Positions 7,190-16,341 of a stretch of 64,000 nucleotides of DNA are shown in pieces. The translations under genes and the position numbers were made by a program. Origin of the DNA: DATBAX01 sp963762965 (GTDB lineage: Bacteria > Acidobacteriota > Terriglobia > Terriglobales > Acidobacteriaceae). The stretch is from NCBI GenBank assembly GCA_963762965.1, contig CAVXME010000001.1, forward strand, positions 1,860,001 to 1,924,000, written 5' to 3'. How positions within the stretch are numbered: the stretch's first letter is position 1; each line of letters opens with the position of its first letter. Under the pieces are notes generated by a model. It was not told the DNA's origin. It saw only the letters and a program-made list of their open reading frames with translations, and did not search any database.

Positions 7190-10100
7190 GTGCGTTTCCC
7201 ATTGAAGGCCACCTCGCTGCTGGGTTTGACACTCGTCATACTCTTTATTTGTCTACCCTCGTTTTCGCAGTCCAACGCAGGACGCATCCTCGGAACCGTG
7301 ACCGACCAAACCGGTGCGGCTTTGGCTGGAGCGTCGGTCACGATTACCGACGTCCAACGAGGAACCACGCGCGTCCTGACCACGGATGGCGCCGGCGCTT
7401 ACGTGGCGCCGGATCTTGTCCCAGGCGAGTATAAGGTCCATGCAGAGGCCAAGGGATTCAAGAGTGTTGAGCGCGTCAATATCCAATTGGAGGTCGCTAA
7501 AGACGCACAAATCGACCTCGCGCTCCAGCCCGGGGACGTTGCCCAGACGATCGTCGTGACTGAGGAAGTTCCGATGCTCGATACCACTTCCTCCACCCTT
7601 GGCGGCACCCTGAGCAATAAAGAAATTAATGACCTGCCATTGAATGGACGCAATTACGAGAACCTGCTGCAACTGCGTCCCGGCGTCATGCGCTATCCCG
7701 GTGGTGGCTTCTCAACCACGAGCACTAATGGACTCCGTGCCGAGGACAACGCCTACATCATTGACGGCTTGTTCAACAGCGAGCCCTTCTCTGGCCAGGG
7801 CATCATCAACGGAGCAGGCATTGCCGGAGATTCGGCGACCATTCTACCCATCGACGCCATTCAGGAGTTCAACCTGCAAGAGAATCCTCCGGCGGAATAT
7901 GGCTGGAAGCCCGGCGCTATCGTCAATGTGGGCCTAAAGTCGGGAACCAACTCGCTTCATGGGACGGCGTTTGGATTCGGGCGCGATGGGGCGCTGGATG
8001 GGCGCAATTATTTCAACCAGGCTCCTGCCCCAAAAAATGACCGCACCCTGGAACAGTTTGGCGGCAGCATCGGCGGCCCGATTATCAAGGACAAGGCTTT
8101 CTTCTTCGGGGCCTACGAGGGCCAGCGCTACAATGTCGGAAACTCCTATAGCGTTACGACTCCGTCCATGCAGTCGCTGACACTACCTGCGGGAGCGGCA
8201 CCGAATTGTACGGCTCCCTCGCTAGCTGGCGACGATTGTAATGGCAGCATTCCAAATGCGATCGCCGATCTGCTGGCAAATGGCTTCACCCCGGCGACGA
8301 TCAGCGCCAACAGCCAGAAAATCTCGGGCTGCACGGTATCGGCCGGTGGCGCAGTAACCTGCGCCGGCACGGGCTTTCCGATCAATAACACTCAGAGCAT
8401 CAATGTCGTGCAGGGATTCCCCAATCAGGTTGGAGTCGACAACGCGGTTGGCAAGGTGGACTACACCATCAGTCAGAACAATAGCCTGAGCGGGATGTAT
8501 TTTTATGGCAACAACTCGGGAACGGTCGAGGACTTTCCGGAACTGCAAACTCAGTGGCGCTCCAAAATCCATACCCGCGCCCAGGTGGTGGGAGGGAACT
8601 GGATTTGGACGCCCAATGCTCGCTGGGTGAATGAAGCCAGGGTTGGCTACAACCGCCTTTACCAGCCCACGCTGCCCGGTGACCTTGGCACACCGGCCTC
8701 AGCCTACGGTCTCGACACAGGCGTGAGCGGCCCGAACACTGGAGGCCTGCCCCGCATTGGCTTTGCCGGGGCCTTCGTGCCTGGCCTGGGCGCCTTCAAA
8801 TGGCCGAAATTCCAGGGGCCCGACTCGATTACCCAGTTCATTGATCATGTTTCCTACACTGCGGGAAAGCATGCCTACAAATTCGGAGCCGAACTCCACC
8901 GCAACGAAACCAATGGCGGTGCTTTTGGCAATGCCCGAGGCAGCATCACTTTTCTAGGCGGCGTTGCTCTCGCCAATTCCACGGCGCTGGAAGATTTCTT
9001 CGCTGGGGATCCTTTCAAGGCATCGGTACAAGTTGGCGACCCCACCCGGCAGATTCACAACTGGGCCTACGGCGCATTCTTCCAGGACGACTGGAGGGCC
9101 ACCAAGACTCTGACGATCAATTACGGCCTGCGCTATGAGTTCGATTCGGTGATTAAGGAAGCCCACAATCTTCTGGGCAATTTCGATCCCAACTCAACCA
9201 CCGGATTGATTCAATCTGGCATGAACGGCGTGAGCGGGCCCTACAACTCCGATCCCAAGAACATCGGCCCACGCTTTGGCTTCGCCTGGGATATCACTGG
9301 TAAAGGAGACACAGTGCTGAGGGGCGGCACCAGCTTGATGTACGAAACCATAAATTGGGAGTCATTCCTCGCCTTCAACAATAGTTATGGCCTGGGAAAT
9401 GTTCCCACGGGAGCCATCATATCCGGCACGGGAACGGCAAATCAGATTACTGCCGGAGGGACGATCACTGCCGCCAATTTGGCGATCCCCCCCATCCTTC
9501 CTCAGTGGGACAGTACGACGCCTCTGTATGGCAACCTCAGCGGCAGCGCTCCCAACTGCGATCCCGGACCTAACGGAGCGGGTCCGTGCCCCATCATGAG
9601 TGTTGCCCGTAACCTGTCCACTCCTTATGTGTGGAATTGGACGCTGAATGTGCAGCATGCCATAAGCTCCAATGTTTCCATGGAGCTCGGGTATGTTGGC
9701 AATCACGGCGCGAATCTGACGGGAATTCGGGACATTAACCAGGCGGCGTTGGGTATCGACTTCAACACGAGCGTATGCACTGTCGACCCGAATTGCGAGC
9801 AGGACTCTCGGCCCTATAACGCAAAGTTCCCGTTTTTGAGCAACATTTTCCAGATGGCAAACATTTACCGATCGAACTATGACGGCCTGCAAGCCACGTT
9901 GAATGCGCGCAACTATCACGGATTGAGTATGGTGGCGGGCTACACCTGGTCCCATTCACTGGATGACGTGGGCGCTAACTGGGATTTCGGAGCTGGGTAT
10001 GGCCTTCCTCAGGACTCCACAAACGTCGGCAAGGAATACGCGAATAGCGATTTCGACATTCGCCACCGCCTGACGGTTTCTCTGACCTACGCGGTCCCAG

Positions 10101-10762
10101 GCAAGGGAGGTTCCTGGCAGATGTTGGAAGGCTGGGAAATCAACACCATTGCCACCCTTGAGAGTTCGCAACCTTGGGGACCGATTGATTTAACCACTGG
10201 CATTGCCGGAATTGGTGGCCTGCCCGTCAGCCCGCCGCAGGCGACGCCACAGCGCTGGGACTTCTATGGGAATCCTTCCGATTTCAAATCGGGGCCCACT
10301 CCGACTCCCTATTTCCCCGGGACCTCGAATGCAACCTGCGCCGCACAGTCCCTGGCACTCGACGGAGGAAACGCCAGCGGGCCGGCCGATCAGTCGCTGG
10401 CGGCGTTTGGTTGTTACGCCAAGGGAAGCTCCTTTATGATTCCCCCTCCTTTCGGGCAATTTGGCACAATGGGACGGAACACCTTCCCTGATTCGGGCTT
10501 CCGCAACCTGGATTTCTCGCTCGCCAAGAACTTTCACTTCGGAGAGCGGCTGCGTGCGCAGTTCCGTGCCGAGTTCTTCAACATTCTGAACCATCCCAAC
10601 TTTGCCAACCCGTATGGCGGACAGAACGGTTACGGACAGAATGATCCTGGGGCTCCTGGGTTCGGTTGCGGTTGTGCCACACCTGATATAGCCGCGGCCA
10701 ATCCAGCGGTTGGTTCAGGCGGCCCACGCTCCGTCCAGTTGGGTCTGAAGCTGACTTTCTAG
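7190..10762 (+). CDS. Oar-like TonB-dependent receptor with carboxypeptidase-regulatory domain
   Basis: This 1190-residue outer-membrane protein should import a large or scarce substrate with energy from TonB/ExbBD. It starts at a GTG with CGGAGGG six bases upstream. A signal peptide ends at SFSQ (about residue 27). Residues about 30-115 form a CarboxypepD_reg beta-sandwich (GRILGTVTDQTGAALAGASV). A plug domain follows (about 120-260: DLPLNGRNYENLLQLRPGV), then a long 22-stranded-barrel-like region rich in aromatic-alternating strands, ending in a terminal Phe (LKLTF). This is the family expanded in Acidobacteriota, often named Oar or 'TonB-dependent receptor'. The substrate is not readable. 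It precedes the secreted hydrolase by 76 bp and the catabolic cluster beyond. Confidence 0.92.
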   Translation: MRFPLKATSLLGLTLVILFICLPSFSQSNAGRILGTVTDQTGAALAGASVTITDVQRGTTRVLTTDGAGAYVAPDLVPGEYKVHAEAKGFKSVERVNIQLEVAKDAQIDLALQPGDVAQTIVVTEEVPMLDTTSSTLGGTLSNKEINDLPLNGRNYENLLQLRPGVMRYPGGGFSTTSTNGLRAEDNAYIIDGLFNSEPFSGQGIINGAGIAGDSATILPIDAIQEFNLQENPPAEYGWKPGAIVNVGLKSGTNSLHGTAFGFGRDGALDGRNYFNQAPAPKNDRTLEQFGGSIGGPIIKDKAFFFGAYEGQRYNVGNSYSVTTPSMQSLTLPAGAAPNCTAPSLAGDDCNGSIPNAIADLLANGFTPATISANSQKISGCTVSAGGAVTCAGTGFPINNTQSINVVQGFPNQVGVDNAVGKVDYTISQNNSLSGMYFYGNNSGTVEDFPELQTQWRSKIHTRAQVVGGNWIWTPNARWVNEARVGYNRLYQPTLPGDLGTPASAYGLDTGVSGPNTGGLPRIGFAGAFVPGLGAFKWPKFQGPDSITQFIDHVSYTAGKHAYKFGAELHRNETNGGAFGNARGSITFLGGVALANSTALEDFFAGDPFKASVQVGDPTRQIHNWAYGAFFQDDWRATKTLTINYGLRYEFDSVIKEAHNLLGNFDPNSTTGLIQSGMNGVSGPYNSDPKNIGPRFGFAWDITGKGDTVLRGGTSLMYETINWESFLAFNNSYGLGNVPTGAIISGTGTANQITAGGTITAANLAIPPILPQWDSTTPLYGNLSGSAPNCDPGPNGAGPCPIMSVARNLSTPYVWNWTLNVQHAISSNVSMELGYVGNHGANLTGIRDINQAALGIDFNTSVCTVDPNCEQDSRPYNAKFPFLSNIFQMANIYRSNYDGLQATLNARNYHGLSMVAGYTWSHSLDDVGANWDFGAGYGLPQDSTNVGKEYANSDFDIRHRLTVSLTYAVPGKGGSWQMLEGWEINTIATLESSQPWGPIDLTTGIAGIGGLPVSPPQATPQRWDFYGNPSDFKSGPTPTPYFPGTSNATCAAQSLALDGGNASGPADQSLAAFGCYAKGSSFMIPPPFGQFGTMGRNTFPDSGFRNLDFSLAKNFHFGERLRAQFRAEFFNILNHPNFANPYGGQNGYGQNDPGAPGFGCGCATPDIAAANPAVGSGGPRSVQLGLKLTF

Positions 10763-10838
10763 TGAGCATCTTCGGATAGAAGATGGGCGAACGAATCGTG
10801 TCCGACACGGAACGATAAACGAGGGGTAAAGGTCCGAC

Positions 10839-12077
10839 ATGTTTCATGTGGGGAACAAATCTCTGCCTTGCTTCGCGGCTCTCTCATTTGCCTTGGTGGC
10901 TTTGATCACCTGCCCTGCCTTCTCCCAGGTAGCTTCAGAGCGAACCATCGAGGAAATCAAGACGGAAGCCGTCCATCGCGCGGAAAACGGAATGTATCCG
11001 TTGATTGGGCTCGATCCAGCAGATGTTCGAGAAGCTTTCGCATCCATCAAGACCCGCGACAAGGATGAATGGGCCACGGCTTTTATGGCGGTCGCTGACC
11101 GCTACATGGCCGAAGGGAAATCGCTCGAGTCCACGGATCCGACAAAGGCCAATGCCGACTACATTCGAGCGTGGCGACTGTACTCTTTTGGACGCTGGCC
11201 GATCCCGGCTTCTCCCAAAAAGCAAGAGTCGTATCAGAAGGCAATTGCGGCGTTTCTTGCCCATGCCCGTTTTGGGGATCCTCCGTTAGAGGTTGTTCAT
11301 ATTCCCTTTGAAGGGAAGGAAATCATCGCCTATTTGCGGTTGCCTAAGAACGCGAAGGGTCCGGCGCCGCTGGTGATTGCGGTCAACGGTTTGGATAGCC
11401 GCAAGGAAGATTTATCGGAGAGCTTTGCCGCGATTCTGCCCTTCGGCATCGGTTTTCTTGCCGTGGACGGCCCGGGCACAGGACAGAACCCAATCAAAGT
11501 AAGCGAGACCGCGGACCGCGTGCTATCTCGCGTGCTTGACTACGTTCAGACCAGACCAGAAGTGGACAAGACCAGAGTGGCTATCCACGGAGTCAGTTGG
11601 GGCGCCTATTGGGCGACCAAACTCGCGATCGTTGAGCGTGCGCGACTCCGGGGCACAAGTGCCCAATCGCCGCCCATCGACACTTTTTTTCAGAGGGACT
11701 TCCTTACCAATTCGCTATTGGGAAATCGGGAATATTTATTCGATCAGGTTCCGGCGCTCATGAACATCTTCGACGGTGTCAGCAACGTCGACGAACTCGC
11801 GACCGCCTTGGAAAAAATGTCTCTGGTCAAACAGGGCCTTCTGGGCAAGCCGATGGCTCCGATGCTTATCCTGGCCGGCGTCAAGGACACGCAGGTTCCC
11901 ATCTCGGATATTTACCTTCTTCTTAATAGTGGTGATGTTCCCAAAGAAGCCTGGATCAACCCGCAAGGCGGCCATCTGGGAAGGCAGGTAAAGGTTTGGC
12001 CTGACCCCGTGATCTTCAAGCAGGTGATTATTCCATGGCTGGTGAAAGTCTTGAATGCGCCATCCGGAGGGACGTAG
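10839..12077 (+). CDS. Secreted alpha/beta hydrolase, FrsA/DHPON-hydrolase-like
   Basis: A 412-residue protein with a signal peptide ending near FSQ (residue 30), so probably periplasmic. An N-terminal helical region (about 35-150) precedes an alpha/beta-hydrolase core, the layout of FrsA-like esterases and 2,6-dihydroxypseudooxynicotine C-C hydrolase. The nucleophile elbow is GVSWG (in 'AIHGVSWGAYWATK'), the acid is probably Asp in LAGVKDTQVP, and the base is His in PQGGHLGRQ. The oxyanion-side motif 'LVIAVNGLDSRKED' fits. The substrate is unknown. It follows the TonB-dependent receptor gene on the same strand after 76 bp and may process the imported compound. The start region MFHVGN only vaguely resembles parS. 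Confidence 0.8.
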   Translation: MFHVGNKSLPCFAALSFALVALITCPAFSQVASERTIEEIKTEAVHRAENGMYPLIGLDPADVREAFASIKTRDKDEWATAFMAVADRYMAEGKSLESTDPTKANADYIRAWRLYSFGRWPIPASPKKQESYQKAIAAFLAHARFGDPPLEVVHIPFEGKEIIAYLRLPKNAKGPAPLVIAVNGLDSRKEDLSESFAAILPFGIGFLAVDGPGTGQNPIKVSETADRVLSRVLDYVQTRPEVDKTRVAIHGVSWGAYWATKLAIVERARLRGTSAQSPPIDTFFQRDFLTNSLLGNREYLFDQVPALMNIFDGVSNVDELATALEKMSLVKQGLLGKPMAPMLILAGVKDTQVPISDIYLLLNSGDVPKEAWINPQGGHLGRQVKVWPDPVIFKQVIIPWLVKVLNAPSGGT

Positions 12078-12186
12078 CAGGCACGAGCCAGATTCGTAAC
12101 TCGTTAAGAATGTGTGGATAGCCATGCTTCAACCGGGGAAGGCATTATCGAGTCATTGGCAGCCATTGACAGGTGCGAAGGTGATT

Positions 12187-12207
12187 GTGGTATAGGTGTA
12201 TGACCAC
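12187..12207. promoter_or_regulatory. Possible operator ahead of the catabolic cluster
   Basis: Inverted repeat GTGGT-N11-ACCAC in the 193-bp spacer before the aldehyde dehydrogenase gene. FadR-type GntR regulators often bind TGGT/ACCA half-sites, although with a shorter spacer, and such a regulator is encoded in the cluster. Arms are short, so support is weak. Confidence 0.25.
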
Positions 12208-12270
12208 CTTACCTTGTGCTCGAGGTGATTTCAAGCTTCACGATTTACGGGTAGAGAAAATCTGACAAAA

Positions 12271-13638
12271 ATGGCAATTGCGAGCATCAATCCGGCGACT
12301 GGAGAAGTCCTCAAGACGTTTGAGCCGCTCTCGGATTCTCAGTTGGAGCAGAAGCTGCAACGTGCCAGCGATGCCTTCTCCCATCATCGACGAACTTCCT
12401 TTGCGGAGCGGGCGCAAAAAATGATGAAGGCGGCGGAGATTTTTGAGGCTGAGAAAGAAGTCATGGCCGGACTTATGACCACCGAAATGGGGAAGACGTT
12501 TCGATCCGCCGTGGATGAATCTGTTAAATGCGCGTGGGCATGCCGCTATTACGCGGAAAATGCAGAGCACTTCCTGGCCGACGAAGTGATCGAGACAAAC
12601 GCAAGCAGCAGCTACGTACGGTACTTGCCGATCGGGCCAATACTCGCGGTGATGCCCTGGAATTATCCTTTCTGGCAAGTGGTCCGTTTCGTTGCGCCTG
12701 CTTTGATGGCAGGAAATGTGGGCCTGCTGAAACATGCTTCCAACGTTCCACAATGCGCGCTCAAACTGGAAGACGTCTATCGCCGCGCGGGGTTTGCTGA
12801 AGGAGTTTTTCAGACACTCCTCATCGGATCTGACAAAGTGGATCGAATTTTGCATGATCCGCGAATTGTTGCGGCTACGCTCACGGGAAGTGAAGGCGCG
12901 GGAATCCAGGTAGGCATTTCGGCTGCGAAGAGCATCAAGAAAGTTGTGCTGGAGCTGGGCGGCAGCGATCCTTTCATTGTGATGCCAAGCGCGAATATTG
13001 ATTTGGCGGTTGAAACAGCCATAAAAGCCCGGATCGGCAACAACGGACAATCCTGCATCGCGGCCAAGCGATTCATTGTCGCGGAACCAATTGCCGATGA
13101 ATTCGAAAAGAAATTTGTAAAGAAGATGGAGGCTCTCAAGCTTGGCGATCCCTTCGAGGAAAGCACAGAGTTGGGACCTTTAGCCACGGCGGATGCTGTG
13201 ACTTCTCTCGATGCCGACGTAAAGAAATCCATTGCAGCCGGGGCCCGGCTCTTGACTGGCGGGAAACCTATCCAGCGTGCCGGTAACTTTTATCCGGCAA
13301 CGGTTTTGGCTGACATTCCGAAAGGCTCGCCGGCTTATGCCGAGGAATTGTTTGGACCGGTTGCGTGCTTGTTCCGAGTTAAGAACATCGACGAGGCCAT
13401 TGCCATTGCGAATGATACTCGTTTCGGTTTGGGCGCGAGCGTATGGACTAACGACGAAAAGGAACGCGAACGATTTATCAGTGACCTGGAATCCGGAATG
13501 GTGTTCGTCAATCGAATGGTGGCTTCCGATCCCCGGCTTCCATTCGGTGGTGTGAAGCAATCCGGACACGGCCGCGAGCTTGGCGGCGCATGTGGGATTC
13601 GAGAATTCACGAATATCAAGACAGTGAGTATTCAATAA
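12271..13638 (+). CDS. Aldehyde dehydrogenase, Sad/YneI-like (succinate-semialdehyde type)
   Basis: A 455-residue NAD(P)-dependent aldehyde dehydrogenase, probably cytoplasmic. Catalytic residues are Asn131 (MPWNYPFW), Glu228 (LELGGSDPF) and Cys262 (NNGQSCIAAKRF). The short length and the 'ELGGSDPFIVMPSAN' wording match the Sad/YneI branch that oxidises succinate semialdehyde or related semialdehydes to the acid. The semialdehyde here may instead be the product of the downstream 3-hydroxyisobutyrate-dehydrogenase-like enzyme. It is first in a run of same-strand genes that continues with little spacing to the symporter. Confidence 0.9.
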   Translation: MAIASINPATGEVLKTFEPLSDSQLEQKLQRASDAFSHHRRTSFAERAQKMMKAAEIFEAEKEVMAGLMTTEMGKTFRSAVDESVKCAWACRYYAENAEHFLADEVIETNASSSYVRYLPIGPILAVMPWNYPFWQVVRFVAPALMAGNVGLLKHASNVPQCALKLEDVYRRAGFAEGVFQTLLIGSDKVDRILHDPRIVAATLTGSEGAGIQVGISAAKSIKKVVLELGGSDPFIVMPSANIDLAVETAIKARIGNNGQSCIAAKRFIVAEPIADEFEKKFVKKMEALKLGDPFEESTELGPLATADAVTSLDADVKKSIAAGARLLTGGKPIQRAGNFYPATVLADIPKGSPAYAEELFGPVACLFRVKNIDEAIAIANDTRFGLGASVWTNDEKERERFISDLESGMVFVNRMVASDPRLPFGGVKQSGHGRELGGACGIREFTNIKTVSIQ

Positions 13639-13657
13639 CGTAAACGCTTTTTAGGTA

Positions 13658-13668
13658 GTGCATTGCAC
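13658..13668. promoter_or_regulatory. Palindrome before the GntR regulator gene
   Basis: GTGCA-T-TGCAC, a perfect 5-bp-arm palindrome 10 bases before the ATG of the FadR-type regulator. Position and symmetry suit an autoregulatory operator, but the motif is short. Confidence 0.3.
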
Positions 13669-13678
13669 AACCTCGGCC

Positions 13679-14446
13679 ATGTCTAAAACATATCCAACGC
13701 TGACCAGAGAAAAGTCCGTATACAAGGTCGTTCAGACTTCCCGTCTCTATGAACAGATCGTTCAGCAGATTGAAGAATCGATCGTGAAAGGCGTGCTCAA
13801 GACCGGCGACCAACTTCCCGCGGAGCGCGAACTGGCTCAGCAATTTGGCGTGAGCCGAACGGCGGTTCGAGAAGCCGTGAAGGCACTCCGCGAAAAAGGC
13901 CTGGTAGAAGCCTATTCCGGACGCGGAACGTTCATCACCAATGGGACTTCGCAGTCTGTCCGGCAGTCATTTGATCGCATGATCAAGATCGGGCAGCCGG
14001 ATAGTTCGATTTATCTGGCGCAACTGCGGGCGATTCTTGAACCGGAGATCGCAGCTTTAGCGGCGATTCACATGGAAGAACAATACCTGGCCGCCTTGAA
14101 AGAAGCAGTCGTGGTAATGGACAGGAAGCGTGAAGACGCGGAAGCATACATTGAGGCTGACCTCGACTTCCATCTCGCTTTAGCCGAGGCAGCTGCGAAT
14201 CCGCTGATTCTTTCGCTGATCGATTCCATTGTGGGTGTGCTGCGCGAGCAACGCATTCGGATCTTCAATGTGGAGGGCGGCGCGGATCGCGGGCAGTTTC
14301 ACCATAAGCGCATTCTCGAAGCGATCGAGCAACGCGATCCTGTAAAAGCGCGCGATGCGATGCGGGCCCATCTGGAGCAGGTCCGCATGGATTCGCAGAC
14401 TTCCCTGGTGGAAGCAGAGCCGGCGGTTACGAAATCTATTTTGTAA
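13679..14446 (+). CDS. GntR-family transcriptional regulator, FadR subfamily
   Basis: A 255-residue regulator. The N-terminal winged helix-turn-helix is complete (about residues 20-85: 'GDQLPAERELAQQFGVSRTA', then 'VREAVKALREKGLVEAYSGR' and GTFIT). The C-terminal all-helical FCD domain (about 100-235) normally binds an organic acid through a metal held by Asp/His residues; 'EADLDFHLALAEAA' and 'FHHKRILEAI' supply candidate ligands. It probably controls the cluster in response to its substrate or a pathway intermediate. I chose the ATG (MSKTYPTL); a GTG at 13658 inside the GTGCA palindrome would add seven residues. It lies 40 bp after the aldehyde dehydrogenase and 18 bp before the next gene. 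Confidence 0.9.
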   Translation: MSKTYPTLTREKSVYKVVQTSRLYEQIVQQIEESIVKGVLKTGDQLPAERELAQQFGVSRTAVREAVKALREKGLVEAYSGRGTFITNGTSQSVRQSFDRMIKIGQPDSSIYLAQLRAILEPEIAALAAIHMEEQYLAALKEAVVVMDRKREDAEAYIEADLDFHLALAEAAANPLILSLIDSIVGVLREQRIRIFNVEGGADRGQFHHKRILEAIEQRDPVKARDAMRAHLEQVRMDSQTSLVEAEPAVTKSIL

Positions 14447-14464
14447 GTTGGAGGCAGTCAAGGA

Positions 14465-15346
14465 ATGGCCAAGCTTGGCTTTATCGGTCTCGGGGTGATG
14501 GGCAGCCAGATGGTGAACCGGCTGCTCGATAAGGGCCACACCGTCACCGGATACAACCGTACACGCTCCAAAGCGCAGTGGTTGATTGACCGTGGCATGC
14601 AATGGGCCGGATCTCCCCGGGAAGTTGCCGCGGCATCGGACATCACGTTCGCGATGGTCACCAATGCTGCCGCCCTCGCTGCGATCACCGACGGTCCCGA
14701 TGGACTGCTGGCTTCGATTGGCAAAGGCAAGACCTTCATCGACATGAGTACGGTTAGTCCGGCCGTGAGCCGCGCGCTTGCCGTCAAGGTTCGAGGGAAG
14801 GGCGCTGACATGGTGGATGCACCCGTCTCCGGCAGCGTGATTACTTTGCAGGAAGGGAAATTGTCGGTGATGGTTGGCGGAAGCCGCGAAACCTTCGACC
14901 GCGTAAAGCCGTTGCTGCTGGACATCGGCCCCAAAGTTACTCATGTTGGAGACAACGGTGTGGCGCTCTCGATGAAGATCGCGATCAACCTCAGTCTCGC
15001 CGTCCAAATGCTGGCTTTTTCTGAAGGCGTGTTGCTGGCGGAAAAAAGCGGGATTGCCCGGGAAGTCGCGGTCGATGTTCTCGTCAACAGCGCTGTCGCT
15101 TCGCCCATGATTAAGTATCGCGGTCCCTTCGTGCTGCAACAACCGGAGGAAGCCTGGTTCGACGTCAACATGATGCAGAAAGACATGCTGCTAGCCATGG
15201 AACTGGGCCGGCAATTGAATGTTCCCGTGCCTACGACCGCGGTCACCAACGAATTCCTCACGGCAGCGCGGGGCATGGGTTGGGAAAAACTTGATTTCGC
15301 GGTTTTGTTCGATGTGTTGGCCCGAATGTCTGGAGTTTCGAAATGA
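14465..15346 (+). CDS. NAD(P)-dependent beta-hydroxyacid dehydrogenase (3-hydroxyisobutyrate dehydrogenase family)
   Basis: A 293-residue cytoplasmic enzyme that oxidises a beta-hydroxyacid to its semialdehyde, or runs the reverse reaction. The Rossmann motif GFIGLGVMGSQM is at the N-terminus, the substrate motif DAPVSGS at about 118-124, and the catalytic Lys171 in 'MKIAINLSL'. A GGAGG lies about 10 bases upstream of the ATG. Length is normal. The stop codon overlaps the E1-alpha start (ATGA), so the two are translationally coupled. This ties the oxidoreductase to the 2-oxoacid dehydrogenase complex. Which hydroxyacid it uses cannot be decided; tartronate semialdehyde and gamma-hydroxybutyrate enzymes look alike. 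Confidence 0.88.
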   Translation: MAKLGFIGLGVMGSQMVNRLLDKGHTVTGYNRTRSKAQWLIDRGMQWAGSPREVAAASDITFAMVTNAAALAAITDGPDGLLASIGKGKTFIDMSTVSPAVSRALAVKVRGKGADMVDAPVSGSVITLQEGKLSVMVGGSRETFDRVKPLLLDIGPKVTHVGDNGVALSMKIAINLSLAVQMLAFSEGVLLAEKSGIAREVAVDVLVNSAVASPMIKYRGPFVLQQPEEAWFDVNMMQKDMLLAMELGRQLNVPVPTTAVTNEFLTAARGMGWEKLDFAVLFDVLARMSGVSK

Positions 15347-16341
15347 CTATCGCCACAGACCGGACCGCTGCTAACGCAGGTATCAAGCGGGAAAAATTGA
15401 CGCAGATGTACCGGCAGATGGTGCGCATTCGCCTCTTTGAAGAACAGGTAAATGAGCTATACACGCGCGCTCTGATGCCTGGCCTGGCTCATCTTTATGT
15501 GGGAGAAGAAGCGGTCGCAGTCGGTGTTTGCGAGGCGCTTCGCGGCGATGATTACATCACCAGCACACATCGAGGTCACGGACATTGTCTGGCCAAGGGG
15601 GCATCGCCGGATCGCATGTTTGCCGAACTGCTCGGCAAGAAAGCGGGATACTGCAAGGGCAAAGGTGGATCGATGCACATCGCCGATCCTGCAACGGGCA
15701 ACCTTGGAGCCAATGCCATCGTTGCCGGGAGTGTGGGCATTGCAACGGGCGCGGCGTTCTCCTCGAAGTATTTACACAACGGTAGGGTTGCGGTCTGCTT
15801 CTTCGGCGAAGGCGCACTGGGACAAGGCGTAGTCTACGAAGAACTGAATCTGGCACAGCTGTGGAAGCTCCCCGTGATTTACGTCTGCGAGAATAATCTT
15901 TATACCGAGTACACCCACTTTTCTGAAACCACCGCCGGAGATATTCTGGCCCGCGCTACTGCCTTCGGACTACAGGCAGGGGCCGTCGATGGTCAAGATG
16001 TTCGTGCCGTATTTGCCTCCGCGACAAAACTTGTCGATAGAGCTCGAGCCGGTGACGGGCCGGGATTCCTATTGTGTAATACCTACCGTTACGCGGGCCA
16101 CCACGTAGGTGACATCAATCGTGAATATTACCGCGCGAAGAACGAAGAACAGCACTGGAAAACGAACCGCGATCCCATCAAGGTGCTCACCGATTACTTA
16201 ATCAAGGAAGGTCTGATCGATTCCATCTCTTTAGATCGCATTCAATCCGATGCTACCTCCGAGATGAAAACGGCGGTCGAGTTCGCTGTCGCATCTCCTT
16301 ATCCCAGTCCCGATGAAGCGGAACAGGATGTCTATGCCTGA
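15343..16341 (+). CDS. 2-oxoacid dehydrogenase E1 component, alpha subunit (PdhA/AcoA-like)
   Basis: This 332-residue thiamine-diphosphate enzyme subunit decarboxylates a 2-oxoacid, or cleaves acetoin in the AcoA branch, and passes the acyl group to lipoyl-E2. The cofactor motif is GEGALGQG (155-162), ending in ENN (183-185), with Glu in the position often held by Asp. The 'STHRGHGHCLAKG' stretch (74-86) and 'GKGGSMHIAD' (107-116) are family hallmarks. The size is like AcoA and bacterial PdhA. Its ATG overlaps the preceding stop, and its end overlaps the E1-beta start by 14 bases. The acyl specificity is open. Confidence 0.92.
   Translation: MTIATDRTAANAGIKREKLTQMYRQMVRIRLFEEQVNELYTRALMPGLAHLYVGEEAVAVGVCEALRGDDYITSTHRGHGHCLAKGASPDRMFAELLGKKAGYCKGKGGSMHIADPATGNLGANAIVAGSVGIATGAAFSSKYLHNGRVAVCFFGEGALGQGVVYEELNLAQLWKLPVIYVCENNLYTEYTHFSETTAGDILARATAFGLQAGAVDGQDVRAVFASATKLVDRARAGDGPGFLLCNTYRYAGHHVGDINREYYRAKNEEQHWKTNRDPIKVLTDYLIKEGLIDSISLDRIQSDATSEMKTAVEFAVASPYPSPDEAEQDVYA

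Noticed and set aside
10838..10858. Possible third parS site at the start of the secreted hydrolase gene (TGTTTCATGTGGGGAACA)
   Set aside because: The two half-sites are two bases too far apart and the palindrome is broken, so ParB binding is not expected.
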